This document shows, one piece after another, positions 1 through 9,512 of a stretch of 38,873 nt of DNA. The stretch comes from Bacilli bacterium. Its GTDB lineage: Bacteria; Bacillota_I; Bacilli_A; RFN20; CAG-826. Below the pieces are notes generated by a model. The model did not search any database and was not told where the DNA came from. It saw nothing but the letters and a program-made list of their open reading frames with translations. The stretch covers positions 64,723-103,595 of the forward strand of contig JAFSPN010000046.1 in the NCBI GenBank assembly GCA_017442875.1. The letters run 5' to 3'. The position numbers and the translations under genes were made by a program. How positions within the stretch are numbered: the stretch's first letter is position 1; every line of letters starts with the position of its first letter.

Positions 1-1
1 T

Positions 2-637
2 AAAAAATATGTCTGGCTCCAGTTGATATTATCGATTCTATTATTATTTGGCGGGGCATTAATTATTGCTTTTGCCGCAACTAACAAGCAAAACATTTTA
101 GAGGATGCTCTAAATATTATTGCCGCAGTCATCTTATTCTTATTTGGCTTGTTTGCTATTTTGACATCGTTTATTTTTGAGCCAAACAAGATATTCACTA
201 ATGGTTTATTATATGGCTCTGCCTGCATTGCACTAGGCGTATTTCTATGCACGAGGGAGCTAGTTTTATTAAATTACTTAGTTTACCTATTAGCCATTTT
301 CTTTATTGTTGTGGGAAGTATTGAACTAATAAACGGCATTCTTTTGGTGATTAAAAAAGATAAAAATATCCCTTACATTATTGTCTCGTTTGTCGCTGCG
401 GTGGTTTTCATTACCGGTGGCATCTTGGCCCTTGTCTTCAGAGGCGATGTCAAGATTGCATTCTGCATCATTGCTGGTGCCTTATTATTTGTTGCTGGCG
501 TTTATGAGCTAATCTTTGGTATAAGAGAAATAGTTGCGCAAAATAAAAACAAAGAAAAGAAACCGCGCAAAGTCAAAAAGAAGGAAGAGCCAAAGCAAGA
601 AGAAATTAAAGAGCTTGATTATACAAAAAACGATTAA
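2..637 (+). CDS. DUF308/HdeD-like multi-pass membrane protein, 5' end outside window
   Basis: The reading frame is already open at base 2 (KKYVWLQLILSILLLFGGA...), so the true start lies just off the left edge; the TTG at 23 is unlikely to be the start because the sequence before it reads as a normal charged-then-hydrophobic N-terminus. About six hydrophobic segments follow in pairs separated by short loops, the pattern of the DUF308/HdeD family of small membrane proteins. The last 30 or so residues are a highly charged Lys/Glu tail (KEKKPRKVKKKEEPK) that should be cytoplasmic. No catalytic motif is visible and the function is unknown. It converges on secG and shares its terminator. Confidence 0.6.
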   Translation, partial: KKYVWLQLILSILLLFGGALIIAFAATNKQNILEDALNIIAAVILFLFGLFAILTSFIFEPNKIFTNGLLYGSACIALGVFLCTRELVLLNYLVYLLAIFFIVVGSIELINGILLVIKKDKNIPYIIVSFVAAVVFITGGILALVFRGDVKIAFCIIAGALLFVAGVYELIFGIREIVAQNKNKEKKPRKVKKKEEPKQEEIKELDYTKND

Positions 638-650
638 GTTTTATAGAATA

Positions 651-678
651 AAAAACGAGCAAATCAATGCTCGTTTTT
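651..678. terminator. Bidirectional intrinsic terminator between the DUF308 gene and secG
   Basis: The perfect inverted repeat AAAAACGAGCA / TGCTCGTTTTT has a 6-nt loop. An A-run on one side and a T-run on the other let it work for both convergent genes. Confidence 0.85.
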
Positions 679-696
679 CTTTACCCTAAGTAGCAA

Positions 697-936
697 TTAG
701 GCTGCTTTAGCGGTAATCTCAATAAGGATTGCGATAAAGAAGAATAGGATTGCACAGATAAGGGTGAGGATAGAAACAACTTTTTCCGCACCTCTTTCTT
801 TTGTTTTGACGAACACGTTTAAACCACCACCAGTAATAGCACCAGAAGCACCTTCTGATTTACCACCTTGGAGGAGGCAGAGAACGATGATCACAATAGC
901 GACCACCAACATAATCCAGTCATACCAATTTAACAT
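697..936 (-). CDS. secG: Protein-export membrane protein SecG
   Basis: A 79-residue protein with two transmembrane segments (about residues 5-22 and 55-75) joined by a Gly-rich loop containing GGKSEGASGAITGG, the signature layout of SecG. SecG sits beside SecYE in the plasma membrane and assists SecA-driven translocation. The start is the ATG at 936, with AAGGAAG upstream. It lies downstream of uvrB on the same strand but has its own candidate promoter in the 71-nt gap. The normal length of the family is about 75-80 residues, so the gene looks intact. Confidence 0.9.
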   Translation of the reverse strand: MLNWYDWIMLVVAIVIIVLCLLQGGKSEGASGAITGGGLNVFVKTKERGAEKVVSILTLICAILFFFIAILIEITAKAA

Positions 937-969
937 AAGAACATTCTTCCTTTCTTAGTCGCGATATTT

Positions 970-998
970 ATAATATTAGAATCGTTAGAATAACGCAA
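970..998 (-). promoter_or_regulatory. Candidate sigma-A promoter of secG
   Basis: Minus strand TTGCGT, 17 nt, TATTAT. The -10 is 5/6 but the -35 is weak. It lies between the uvrB stop and the secG RBS. Confidence 0.45.
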
Positions 999-1007
999 AC
1001 TTTATTT

Positions 1008-2987
1008 TCACAAACTGCTTTTTATTTCGAGAATAATATCTCGAAGTTCGGCCGCTCTTTCAAAATCAAATTCTTTAGCGGCTTGGCGCATTTGTTTTTC
1101 AAGTTCTTTAATCTTAGCTTCAATTTCCGCACGGCTACCATGTTTAGTGATATCAATCATTTCGCTGATCTCGTCATCGCTATTATGGATAGGTGGACGG
1201 ATTTCTTTAATGACTGTTCGTGGGATAATTCCGTTTTCATAATTGTAAGCTTCTTGAATTGTTCTACGACGGTTCGTTTCTTCAATACATTCATTCATTG
1301 AATCAGTAATTCTATCAGCGTACATTACAACCAAACCGTGTTCATTTCTTGCTGCTCTACCAGTAATTTGAATAAGTGACCTAGCGCTTCTTAAGAATCC
1401 TTCTTTATCGGCGTCAAAAATTGAAATTAGCGATACTTCAGGTATATCTAAACCTTCACGCAATAGGTTAATTCCCACTAGTACATCATACTTACCTTTT
1501 CTTAGTTGATAAATAATCTCACTTCGTTCCAAAGTTTTGGTTTCGTGGTGCAAATAGACGACTTTAATCCCTTTTTCCTTTAAGAAATTGGTAAGATCTT
1601 CCGCCATACGAATAGTTAAAGTAACTACCATTGTGCGTTCATTTCTTTTTACACGTTCGTTTATTTCGTGAACCAAATCATCAACTTGGCCTAATGTTGG
1701 TCTAACTTCAATCAAAGGATCTAATAAACCGGTTGGACGAATGATTTGCTCTGCTGAAACACCACCAGCTTTATTTAATTCATAATCGCCTGGCGTTGCG
1801 CTTGTACATAGTACATAAGGCATAATCTTTTCGAACTCATCAAAGTTAAGAGGTCTATTATCTAAAGCAGAAGGTAACCTAAAACCATATTCCACAAGAG
1901 TCTCTTTTCTTGAACGATCTCCATTGTACATACCTCTTAACTGTGGGAACGTGACATGTGATTCGTCAACAATCATTAAAAAATCTTCTGGAAAATAGTC
2001 AATTAAGCACCACGGCCTTTCGCCTGGTTTTCTTTTATCGATGTGTCTAGAATAATTTTCAATGCCAGGACACATACCAAATTCTTGCATGCTTTCCATA
2101 TCTTGATTGGTGCGCATTTCAAGCCTTTCGGCTTCTAACAACTTGCCTTCTTCTTTGAAGAATTTTAATCTTTCTTCTAGTTCTGCTTTAATTGTGACGC
2201 AGGCTTCTTTAATTCTCTCTCTTGTGGAAGCGTGATCATAAGCGGGGAAGATCGGGAATGTGTGATATGTATGTTTTACTTCCCCTGTCAAAGAATTGAT
2301 TTGCACTATTTTTTCAACTTCATCGCCAAAAGTGTCGATTCTTATAACGTCATTATCAGTGAAGGAAGCCGGAACGATTTCGATGATGTCGCCTCTTACT
2401 CTAAATGTGCCCGGCACGACATCTAAATTATTCCTTTTATATTGAGCGTCCACTAATTTCTTATATAACTCTTGCCTATTTATTTCCTCACCAACACGAA
2501 TATTGAAGACGAGATTTCGATATTCATCAGGATCGGTTAAACCATATATAGAAGCTACAGAAGCGACAATGATAGTGTCTCTTCTTTCTAGAACAGAGTT
2601 AATAGCCGATGTTCTTAGCATCTCAATTTCTTCATTCATAACAGCATTCTTATCAATATAAGTATCGCTCTTTGGAATATAGGCTTCTGGCTGATAGAAA
2701 TCGAAGTTAGAAACAAAGTATTCGACGCGGTTATGAGGGAATAGTTCTTGGAATTCTGAATATAGTTGGCCTGCTAAAGTTTTATTGTGGACCAAAACAA
2801 GGGTTGGTTTTTGAACTTTTTCAATAACGTTAGCCATTGTAAAGGTTTTACCAGTACCTGTAGCACCGAGCAAAACTTGGAACTTTTTGCCATTAAAAAT
2901 GCCATCAGAAAGCTTCTCAATAGCGGTTGGTTGGTCCCCTGTTGGTTTAAATTTAGAAACTATCTCAAAACGGCGCTCATTTTCCAT
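1008..2987 (-). CDS. uvrB: UvrABC system protein B
   Basis: The DNA-damage-loading helicase of nucleotide excision repair: it receives DNA from UvrA and recruits UvrC. From the ATG at 2987 ([13 protein letters not shown]) the protein is 659 residues, the family's normal length; an in-frame ATG further upstream (3059) would overlap prfB and add residues that do not belong to UvrB. Walker A GATGTGKT lies at residues 41-48, followed by the Tyr-rich beta-hairpin region ([16 protein letters not shown]), the helicase motif VDESH, and a C-terminal UVR domain of about 40 residues that binds UvrC. It starts 19 nt after the prfB stop, so secA-prfB-uvrB probably share a transcript. The stop codon is TGA. 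Confidence 0.96.
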   Translation of the reverse strand: MENERRFEIVSKFKPTGDQPTAIEKLSDGIFNGKKFQVLLGATGTGKTFTMANVIEKVQKPTLVLVHNKTLAGQLYSEFQELFPHNRVEYFVSNFDFYQPEAYIPKSDTYIDKNAVMNEEIEMLRTSAINSVLERRDTIIVASVASIYGLTDPDEYRNLVFNIRVGEEINRQELYKKLVDAQYKRNNLDVVPGTFRVRGDIIEIVPASFTDNDVIRIDTFGDEVEKIVQINSLTGEVKHTYHTFPIFPAYDHASTRERIKEACVTIKAELEERLKFFKEEGKLLEAERLEMRTNQDMESMQEFGMCPGIENYSRHIDKRKPGERPWCLIDYFPEDFLMIVDESHVTFPQLRGMYNGDRSRKETLVEYGFRLPSALDNRPLNFDEFEKIMPYVLCTSATPGDYELNKAGGVSAEQIIRPTGLLDPLIEVRPTLGQVDDLVHEINERVKRNERTMVVTLTIRMAEDLTNFLKEKGIKVVYLHHETKTLERSEIIYQLRKGKYDVLVGINLLREGLDIPEVSLISIFDADKEGFLRSARSLIQITGRAARNEHGLVVMYADRITDSMNECIEETNRRRTIQEAYNYENGIIPRTVIKEIRPPIHNSDDEISEMIDITKHGSRAEIEAKIKELEKQMRQAAKEFDFERAAELRDIILEIKSSL

Positions 2988-3006
2988 AAAAACCTGCAAT
3001 TCTCGA

Positions 3007-4114
3007 TTATTTACTATTATTTTTGGCTTCCATACGCAAGAAAGCATATATAAATCCATCTAGGTTTCCGTTCATTGCTGATTGGACATCAGTGACTTCA
3101 AAAGACGTCCTATTATCCTTAACAAGAGTGTATGGGCAGAAGACGTATGAACGGATCTGGCTGCCCCACTCGATATTCTTTTTTTCACCAACGATGGAGT
3201 TTAATTTATTCTGTCTTTTTTCTAGTTCGATTAAATATAATTTGCCCTTTAACATTCGCATAGCGGTTTCTTTGTTGAGAAGTTGGCTTCTTTCGATTTG
3301 GCAGGAAACCACAATACCAGTTGGTAAGTGTGTGATTCTTACCGCAGTTTCAACTTTATTAACATTTTGCCCGCCTGCACCACCGCTACGATATGTATCG
3401 ATCTTTAAATCAGATTCATTAATATCGATATCGATAGAATCGTTGTTAAATTCAGGTACAACATTAACCGAGGCGAAAGACGTATGACGTCTTTTATTAG
3501 CGTCAAATGGTGAGATTCTCACTAAGCGGTGGACGCCTTTCTCACCTTTTAATAAGCCATAGGCGTGTTTCCCATTGATTTGTAAGGTGACTGATTTAAT
3601 GCCGGCTTCATCTCCTGGTTCAAAAGAAACAACCGACATTTTATAACGATGCTGTTCGGCATAAAGGACATACATTCTATAAAGCATATCCGCCCAGTCT
3701 TGGGCCTCTGTGCCTCCAGCGCCAGGATGGATTTCGATAATAGCGTTTAAATCGTCGAATTCGCCAGTGAAAAGAATTTGTAGTTCAAAATCATTTGCCT
3801 TGGCTTTTAATTCATCAAAGGAAGTTTCAATTTGTTCCAAAAAAGAATCGTCTTCAAAATCTAAAAGCTCTTCTAAATCTTTTAATCTAGAAGTTAAATC
3901 AGTGTACGTCTCCACTATTTCTTTTATATGATTGAGACGATTGATTGTTTCTAAAGCACTGTTTCGATTGTCCCAAAAGTTTGCTTCTTCGCTCTTTTCG
4001 GAGAGAACTTTTATTTCTTCGTTAAGGCTAACGAGGTCAAAGAGAAGACCCGAGTTGACGGATTCTCTCGCCAACAGCACAAAGTTCCTGTTTTAAAGTA
4101 ACTATGTCTTTCAT
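3007..4114 (-). CDS. prfB: Peptide chain release factor 2 (programmed +1 frameshift)
   Basis: RF2 releases peptides at UGA and UAA. The main part carries the stop-reading motif SPF (in [14 protein letters not shown]) and the catalytic GGQ motif ([19 protein letters not shown]). The gene starts at the ATG at 4114 ([18 protein letters not shown]), 1 nt after the secA stop. It runs 25 codons to CTT TGA at 4042-4037, then must shift +1 to continue as [15 protein letters not shown]. This is the autoregulatory frameshift known from most bacterial prfB genes: low RF2 allows the shift. The frame of the main part has no plausible N-terminus of its own. Total product is about 368 residues, normal for RF2. 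Confidence 0.95.
4037..4042 (-). promoter_or_regulatory. prfB +1 programmed frameshift site CTT-TGA(C)
   Basis: On the minus strand the zero frame reads CTC GGG TCT TCT CTT TGA C. CTT TGA C is the canonical RF2 slip site, and the GGG a few bases upstream is the anti-SD-like stimulator. The +1 frame from GAC continues in RF2. Confidence 0.93.
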
Positions 4115-4115
4115 A

Positions 4116-6512
4116 TTATTTTTTGTCCTCGGCGGGTTGTTCAGCTGGTTGTTCAGCTGGTTGTTCTTGAGCAACTTCAACACGGCGTTGCGGTTTGATG
4201 TTAACTAAGTTAAGAACAGCATCAACAGAGGCCATTTCTAAGCATTCTCTAAACATAGCATAGCCTTCATTAACATAGTCTTGTAATGGGTTTACGTTAG
4301 CGTAGCTTCTTAGGAAGATGGCTTCTCTTAATCTCGCCATGGAGTCAATATGTTTGGTCCAGTTTTGGTCAATACAGTGTAAGACCACTGAACGTTTGAT
4401 TTTATCTTTATCTTCTTCATCAACATCCCATTCGTTAAGAAGTTGATCAAATCTTTCTCTAATGAGAATAGCTAAATCTGGGGCGATATCTTCGACTGGA
4501 GCGTCATCATAAAGATTTGGTTTAATAACGCCAGATGGTAAGAATCTTGGTTCGACAACTTTAACAAGTTGTTCGCCAGACACTAATTGGTCATTACTAT
4601 CAGCAGGAACGCCTTTTTTAGCAAGGAATTCACCTGTCGTTTTAAAGATATCATCCATGATGTCGTCGATATTTCTACCTTCGATAATTCTATCTCTCTT
4701 GTCATAGACAATTTGTCTCTGTTTGGCTAAAACATCATCGTATTCTAATAGGCTCTTACGAGTATCGAAGTTTTGACCTTCGATTTTCTTTTGCGCTGAG
4801 GTGATGACATTAGTAATCATCTTGGCTTCTAATGCTTCGTCGCCAAAGTTCTTTTCAATGTAGTTTCTGATGGAATCGGCAGCAAATCTAACTAATAACG
4901 TGTCATCAAACGATACGTAGAATCTGGAGAAGCCAGGATCACCTTGACGACCAGAACGACCACGTAATTGGTTATCAATACGTCTGGATTCATGTCTTTC
5001 TGTTCCGAAAACACAAAGACCGCCTAACGCTCTGACTTCATCGTTAATCTTAATATCGGTACCACGACCAGCCATGTTTGTGGCCAATGTGATAGAGCCT
5101 TTTTCACCAGCGTGAGAGATGATTTCCGCTTCACGTGCATGGTTTTTCGCGTTCAACATCTCATGTTGGAGTCCTGCTTCTGTTAATAAAGCCGATATTT
5201 CTTCTGATGATTCAACGGAAACAGTACCAATCAAAATTGGTTGGCCTTTTTCGTGACGTTCTTTAACTTCCTTAATTAAAGCAGCAAGTTTTGGCCCTTT
5301 ATGTGCATAGACGTAATCGAGCGCATCTATACGGATAACAGGTCTGTTTGTAGGAATACATACAACACGCATGTTATAAATTTTACGGAATTCTTCTTCT
5401 TCGGTCTTAGCAGTACCAGTCATACCGGCAAGCTTGGAATAAAGACGGAAGAAGTTTTGATATGTAATAGTCGCCATGGTAATGGTTTCTTGTTTGATTT
5501 TGACATTTTCCTTTGCTTGAACGGCTTGGTGTAAACCATCAGACCATTCACGACCTGGTAAAACACGGCCGGTAAATGGGTCGATAATTTGGACTTCGCC
5601 TTCGGCGTCCACTAAATAGTCGACGTCTCTAGCCATAATGAAGTTCGCTTTTAAAGCGTTATGAATTCTATGGACTAAATCAGCATATTCTGGATCATAT
5701 AAGTTTTGGATACCAAACATGCGTTCCGCTTTTTGTTGACCTTCTTCAGTTAAGTGAACGGTTTTGTCTTTGACATCAACGGAGAAATCTTTTTCTTTCT
5801 TTAAAGTTTTGCAGAATCTATCTGCGACAGTATATTGAGAAGCACTTGTTTTAGCGCCACCAGAAATGATTAACGGTGTTCTACTTTCGTCGATTAAAAT
5901 GGAGTCGGCCTCGTCAACAATACAGAAGTTGAGTCCTCTTAAAACACGGTGTTCCATGTCGGTAGCCATATTATCTCTTAAGTAGTCAAAGCCTAATTCC
6001 GAGTTAGTCGTGTATGTAATATCACATAAATAGGCTTCCTTTTTCTCGCTTGTTGTCTTGGCGCGTGCATTAACACCAACTGTAAGACCTAAGAAACGAT
6101 AGATTTGACCCATCCATTCAGCATCACGACCTGATAAGTATTCGTTAACGGTAATAACGTGTAAACCTTTACCCGCTAAAGCGTTAAGATAAACAGCCAT
6201 TGTACATGTTAAGGTTTTACCTTCACCGGTTTTCATTTCAGCGACATCGCCATTATGCAAAACCAATGAACCAATGATCTGAACTTTGTATGGGAATTCG
6301 CCAATACAACGTTTAGCTGCTTCTCTTGCTACAGCAAAAGCTTCATATTTAATATCATCCAAGGACTTGCCTTGTTTTAATAATTCTTTAAAGTAAGGAG
6401 TTTTAGCCTGAAGTTCTTCGTTGCTAAGTGCGGCCATCTGGCTTTCATAAGCAATAACCTTGTCGGCTTCCTTCATATATTTTTTGAGAGCTCTTTTGTC
6501 AAAAAATCCCAT
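4116..6512 (-). CDS. secA: Preprotein translocase ATPase SecA (short C-terminus)
   Basis: The motor that pushes preproteins through SecYEG. Walker A MKTGEGKT is at residues 93-100, the DEAD-type motif VDEADSILIDESRTPL near 200, and TNMAGRGTDI and the QLRGRSGRQGDPG motif VI follow; helical scaffold and wing regions come after. At 798 residues it is shorter than Bacillus SecA and lacks the C-terminal zinc-binding SecB/lipid domain (no CxCxSGKxxxxCH). Instead it ends in a QPAE repeat followed by DKK. The start is the ATG at 6512 with a poor RBS. It heads the secA-prfB-uvrB run and has a candidate promoter at 6581-6609. Confidence 0.97.
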   Translation of the reverse strand: MGFFDKRALKKYMKEADKVIAYESQMAALSNEELQAKTPYFKELLKQGKSLDDIKYEAFAVAREAAKRCIGEFPYKVQIIGSLVLHNGDVAEMKTGEGKTLTCTMAVYLNALAGKGLHVITVNEYLSGRDAEWMGQIYRFLGLTVGVNARAKTTSEKKEAYLCDITYTTNSELGFDYLRDNMATDMEHRVLRGLNFCIVDEADSILIDESRTPLIISGGAKTSASQYTVADRFCKTLKKEKDFSVDVKDKTVHLTEEGQQKAERMFGIQNLYDPEYADLVHRIHNALKANFIMARDVDYLVDAEGEVQIIDPFTGRVLPGREWSDGLHQAVQAKENVKIKQETITMATITYQNFFRLYSKLAGMTGTAKTEEEEFRKIYNMRVVCIPTNRPVIRIDALDYVYAHKGPKLAALIKEVKERHEKGQPILIGTVSVESSEEISALLTEAGLQHEMLNAKNHAREAEIISHAGEKGSITLATNMAGRGTDIKINDEVRALGGLCVFGTERHESRRIDNQLRGRSGRQGDPGFSRFYVSFDDTLLVRFAADSIRNYIEKNFGDEALEAKMITNVITSAQKKIEGQNFDTRKSLLEYDDVLAKQRQIVYDKRDRIIEGRNIDDIMDDIFKTTGEFLAKKGVPADSNDQLVSGEQLVKVVEPRFLPSGVIKPNLYDDAPVEDIAPDLAILIRERFDQLLNEWDVDEEDKDKIKRSVVLHCIDQNWTKHIDSMARLREAIFLRSYANVNPLQDYVNEGYAMFRECLEMASVDAVLNLVNIKPQRRVEVAQEQPAEQPAEQPAEDKK
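4135..4166. repeat. 12-bp tandem repeat encoding the SecA QPAE tail
   Basis: Two exact copies of ggttgttcagct and a partial third, in frame, giving the QPAE repeats just before the SecA stop. Copy number could vary without breaking the frame. Confidence 0.85.
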
Positions 6513-6580
6513 ATTTTAATACCAATCACACAAATGGTGTGCCTTTCTTTTATAAAAGAATTTCATGCATTCGCTTAAAT

Positions 6581-6609
6581 ATAATAACAACGTAAAGCAA
6601 TCTTGTCTA
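6581..6609 (-). promoter_or_regulatory. Candidate sigma-A promoter of secA
   Basis: Minus strand TAGACA (5/6), 17 nt, TATTAT (5/6), about 70 nt upstream of the secA ATG in the gap after comFC. Confidence 0.6.
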
Positions 6610-6624
6610 ATAAATATTAGTGTT

Positions 6625-7257
6625 TTAGCTCGGTATTGTCCTTGTTTTCGCAAAAACAAGAACTCTTATTTGTTTAGGATTGAGTTTTTCTACCAAATTT
6701 ATTGCCGCTCTCATTGTCGAGCCTGTAGTGTAAATATCGTCTACCAAAAGAACCTTATCTTTTTCTAGATTTATTTCCTTTTTTAAAACCAGATATTTGC
6801 TTATTTCACTACGCTTTCTAGCCTTGTGTTCAGCTTGTTTAAAATGCGCCGTTTTTTCGATAATCTGAAGTGTCTCCAAGCCAAGATTTTTAAACATTTC
6901 AACAACGTGATTGAAGCCTCTTGTCTTATCGTCTTGAGCATAAGAGGGAATAGGAATGATTTTATAACCCGAATACCTCATTTTTAGCTCTTTAAAATAC
7001 ATATTTAAGAAAACATCGTTAAGTTCATAATCAAAGCAACCCTTATATTTATAGATTAATTCCTTAATATACGGGGTGTATTCAAACAATGCAGTTGCTT
7101 GATAAGCATCGACTTTGAAATTAATAAACTTTGGTTCAAACTCTCTTTGGCATTTGCTACATAAGCAGATATCTTTATCGAAAATCCTCAATATGTCATC
7201 TATTTTTATCTCTTTGAAGCATATCTTGCAATGCTTTGTTGTTGGCGTTAATTTCAT
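6625..7257 (-). CDS. comFC: ComF family protein (ComFC), phosphoribosyltransferase fold
   Basis: The N-terminal zinc-ribbon-like part has two Cys pairs (CKICFKEI and CLCSKCQ). The PRTase-like domain ends in the PRPP-binding signature VLLVDDIYTTGSTMRAA. ComFC is needed for single-stranded DNA uptake in natural transformation and interacts with ComFA. I chose the ATG at 7257 (MKLTPTTKHCKICF) because AGGA sits 8 nt upstream, within comFA; the further ATG at 7296 lacks this. It overlaps the end of comFA by about 60 nt, which implies translational coupling. Confidence 0.85.
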   Translation of the reverse strand: MKLTPTTKHCKICFKEIKIDDILRIFDKDICLCSKCQREFEPKFINFKVDAYQATALFEYTPYIKELIYKYKGCFDYELNDVFLNMYFKELKMRYSGYKIIPIPSYAQDDKTRGFNHVVEMFKNLGLETLQIIEKTAHFKQAEHKARKRSEISKYLVLKKEINLEKDKVLLVDDIYTTGSTMRAAINLVEKLNPKQIRVLVFAKTRTIPS

Positions 7258-8374
7258 CAATCGCATCCTGCATTTGTCTATTACTTCTTTTAGCAAAAAA
7301 GATCACCTCTCCTTCTGGGGCTTCTTTTTTTCTGCCCACTCTTCCAGCGATTTGAATCAATGATGCTGCATCGTAAATCTCACTATCTGCGTGAAAAACG
7401 ATGACTTGTAAATTCCTTATCGTAACACCTCTTTCTAAAACTGCTGTTGTTACTAAATATAGATATTTTCCTTTTCTTAAATCGTCAATGATTTGATTGC
7501 TATCGTTTCTTTGTGAATTCACATATGTTCCAAGACGAAAAAACGGCTTTAGAATAAAAGCGATTTTCTTTGATTCATCAATTGTTGGAACAAATATGAA
7601 AACTTGTTTCTTTTCTTTAATAAATCTCTTCATCTCTTTAATGAGTTTGTAGTGTAAGTATATATCGTCTCCGGTTATTATTTTAGGTACGGGTAATGGG
7701 TGATGATGAAATCTCACGGAAAGCCGCATCATATCTTTCCCAGGCTTTTTAAATTCGTTAATCAGTTCTTTTGATGGTGTTGCTGTTAGCAAAACAAAAT
7801 GCCCTCTAACCGCATTTTCGAAAAACTTTTTTAAAATGTCGTTTCCCTTGAATGGAAAGGCATCTATTTCATCCATAATTAAAAGATCGAAATAGTTGTT
7901 ATATCTAAATAATTGATGTGTTGTTAAACAGACTATATCTCCTTCGATGACACTATGGCACCCGCCGAATACCGCTATCACTTTGTTTCTAACAAAAATC
8001 TTTTGTAGACGGCACTTTAATTCATAGCAAACGCTCTTCCTCGGAACAGCAAAGCCTACTTTGTAGCCCTGCCCAACGCAAAAACTAATAAGACTTAAGC
8101 AGATTTCTGTTTTTCCAGAACCACACACCGCAAAAACTAAACTATCAATTCCTTTCTTATAATTTTCCACTAACTTATCCGATAGTTCTTTTTGTTCAGG
8201 GGATAACTCATACTCCAAGTGAATAGGTGCCTTCTTTGGGTATGATGGCTTATGTTCAACTTCTTCACCACGAAATGAGATACACCTACGGCAGTAAGGT
8301 TTACCATTTAAGTAGCCAATAGAATATATGTCAGTGTTTCCACAAATCGGACAAACGAAGCTATTTATCGGCAT
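7196..8374 (-). CDS. comFA: ComFA, late competence DEAD-box DNA translocase
   Basis: A helicase-like ATPase thought to pull incoming single-stranded DNA through the ComEC channel. N-terminal four-Cys zinc finger (CPICGNTD...CRRCISF, residues 8-33), Walker A CGSGKTE near residue 85, a DEAD-like box MDEIDAFPF near 168, and helicase C-terminal motifs AVLERGVTIRNLQVIVFHAD and QIAGRVGR. It is 392 residues, somewhat shorter than the Bacillus protein but with all motifs. The start ATG at 8374 overlaps the last 14 nt of the DUF1016 gene, and the TGA stop lies inside comFC. A second, broken copy of its Walker A region lies at 9389-9466. Confidence 0.9.
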   Translation of the reverse strand: MPINSFVCPICGNTDIYSIGYLNGKPYCRRCISFRGEEVEHKPSYPKKAPIHLEYELSPEQKELSDKLVENYKKGIDSLVFAVCGSGKTEICLSLISFCVGQGYKVGFAVPRKSVCYELKCRLQKIFVRNKVIAVFGGCHSVIEGDIVCLTTHQLFRYNNYFDLLIMDEIDAFPFKGNDILKKFFENAVRGHFVLLTATPSKELINEFKKPGKDMMRLSVRFHHHPLPVPKIITGDDIYLHYKLIKEMKRFIKEKKQVFIFVPTIDESKKIAFILKPFFRLGTYVNSQRNDSNQIIDDLRKGKYLYLVTTAVLERGVTIRNLQVIVFHADSEIYDAASLIQIAGRVGRKKEAPEGEVIFFAKRSNRQMQDAIDEINANNKALQDMLQRDKNR

Positions 8375-9353
8375 TAAGAATCTCCCTTATTTCTTTAATT
8401 TTGTTTTCTAGTAATTTCTTATTTATCAATTTTGTCTCGTATGTACTGATTGCTATATTTGAATTGTTTTGTGCCACTGAATACTCAACAACTGTTTTAT
8501 CTTTTGAAGTGCATAGAATAATTCCTACGCTTTGATTTTCGTTATCCTTCTTTTCTTGCCTATTTAATGCCTCTAAATAAAAACTCATCTTTGAAATATA
8601 TTCAGGTTTAAATTCACCTATTTTTAATTCAAATGCGACCAGGCAAGAATATGTTCTGTTGTAAAACAACAAATCAATATAAAAATCATGCATTCCAACT
8701 TGAATTCTGTACTCTTCTCCAATAAATGAAAAATCACTGCCAATTTCTAAAATGAAGTCCTTTAAATTTGAGACTATGGACTTTCTTAAATCTTTTTCAG
8801 AATATGTTTTTGGTAAATCTAAAAGCTCCAATGAATAATTGTCTAAGATTTTCGATTTTGGAATGTCATCCTCATCTACAGCAGGTGTTAAACTTTCTAA
8901 TGCTTTGCCATTTGACAATAAATATCTTTCATAATACCCGCTAGAAATTTGTCTATTTAATTCTCTTGATGAATAATTGTGTTTAATACAAAGTCTTAAA
9001 TAAAATTCTTTTTCTTCAATTGTTTTTGTGCTGGACAATATGACAATATTATTAGTCCAACTAATTTGTCTCGACAGTGCTGAGACAATTACATTGTCTC
9101 TATATTCTTCATAAAACTGTACCATCCTATATAATCCTGCTCTGTTAAAACCTTTTAAATTTGGATACGCTTTCATAAGATTGTTTGAAATCGATTCAAT
9201 AGTTTTCGAGCCCCATTTTTCCATTTTAATTTTTGCAGATAAGTATTTACCAATCTCAAAATACATTCCCACCAATTCTTCATTGATTTTGCGATATGCT
9301 TTGTCTCTATGCGATTGAATGATTGCTATAATTTCGTTTAATTCTTTTTCCAT
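8361..9353 (-). CDS. DUF1016 / YhcG-type PD-(D/E)XK nuclease family protein
   Basis: 330 residues in the two-part layout of the YhcG family: an N-terminal DUF1016 helical region (IGKYLSAK, WGSKTIESIS, FNRAGLYRMVQFYE) and a C-terminal nuclease-like domain (MHDFYIDLLFYNR then LVAFELKIGEFKPEYISKM). The D...E-x-K spacing matches the PD-(D/E)XK catalytic core. Family members are often scattered by transfer and lie near restriction-modification or other accessory genes; the biological role is not settled. This gene is richer in A/T-ending codons than its neighbours, and the comFA-like debris upstream suggests it was inserted into the comF locus. RBS AAAGGAAA upstream of ATG 9353; stop TAG overlaps the comFA start. 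Confidence 0.85.
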   Translation of the reverse strand: MEKELNEIIAIIQSHRDKAYRKINEELVGMYFEIGKYLSAKIKMEKWGSKTIESISNNLMKAYPNLKGFNRAGLYRMVQFYEEYRDNVIVSALSRQISWTNNIVILSSTKTIEEKEFYLRLCIKHNYSSRELNRQISSGYYERYLLSNGKALESLTPAVDEDDIPKSKILDNYSLELLDLPKTYSEKDLRKSIVSNLKDFILEIGSDFSFIGEEYRIQVGMHDFYIDLLFYNRTYSCLVAFELKIGEFKPEYISKMSFYLEALNRQEKKDNENQSVGIILCTSKDKTVVEYSVAQNNSNIAISTYETKLINKKLLENKIKEIREILNADK

Positions 9354-9388
9354 AAATATTTTTCCTTTCTACTATGTTTTTCGTGTTT

Positions 9389-9466
9389 TTGGGGAACCAC
9401 ACACAGCAAAGACTAAACTATCCATCCCTTCTTATAGTTTTTTTACAAGGTTTAGCTTTTTCGACA
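9389..9466 (-). pseudogene. Degenerate remnant of comFA (Walker A region)
   Basis: The stretch aligns base for base over most of its length with comFA at roughly 8115-8190. Read on the minus strand it gives GMDSLVFAVCGSPKT against comFA GIDSLVFAVCGSGKT, preceded after a one-base deletion by LSKKL/NYKKG-like residues. It has frame disruptions and loses the Walker A Gly, and it ends just upstream of the DUF1016 start. The remaining gene-free sequence here holds only a possible tiny ORF and a terminator. Confidence 0.75.
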
Positions 9467-9512
9467 GTTACATGCGTCTATCACGTCGAATTTTCTTAAT
9501 CGTTTCTTTTCT

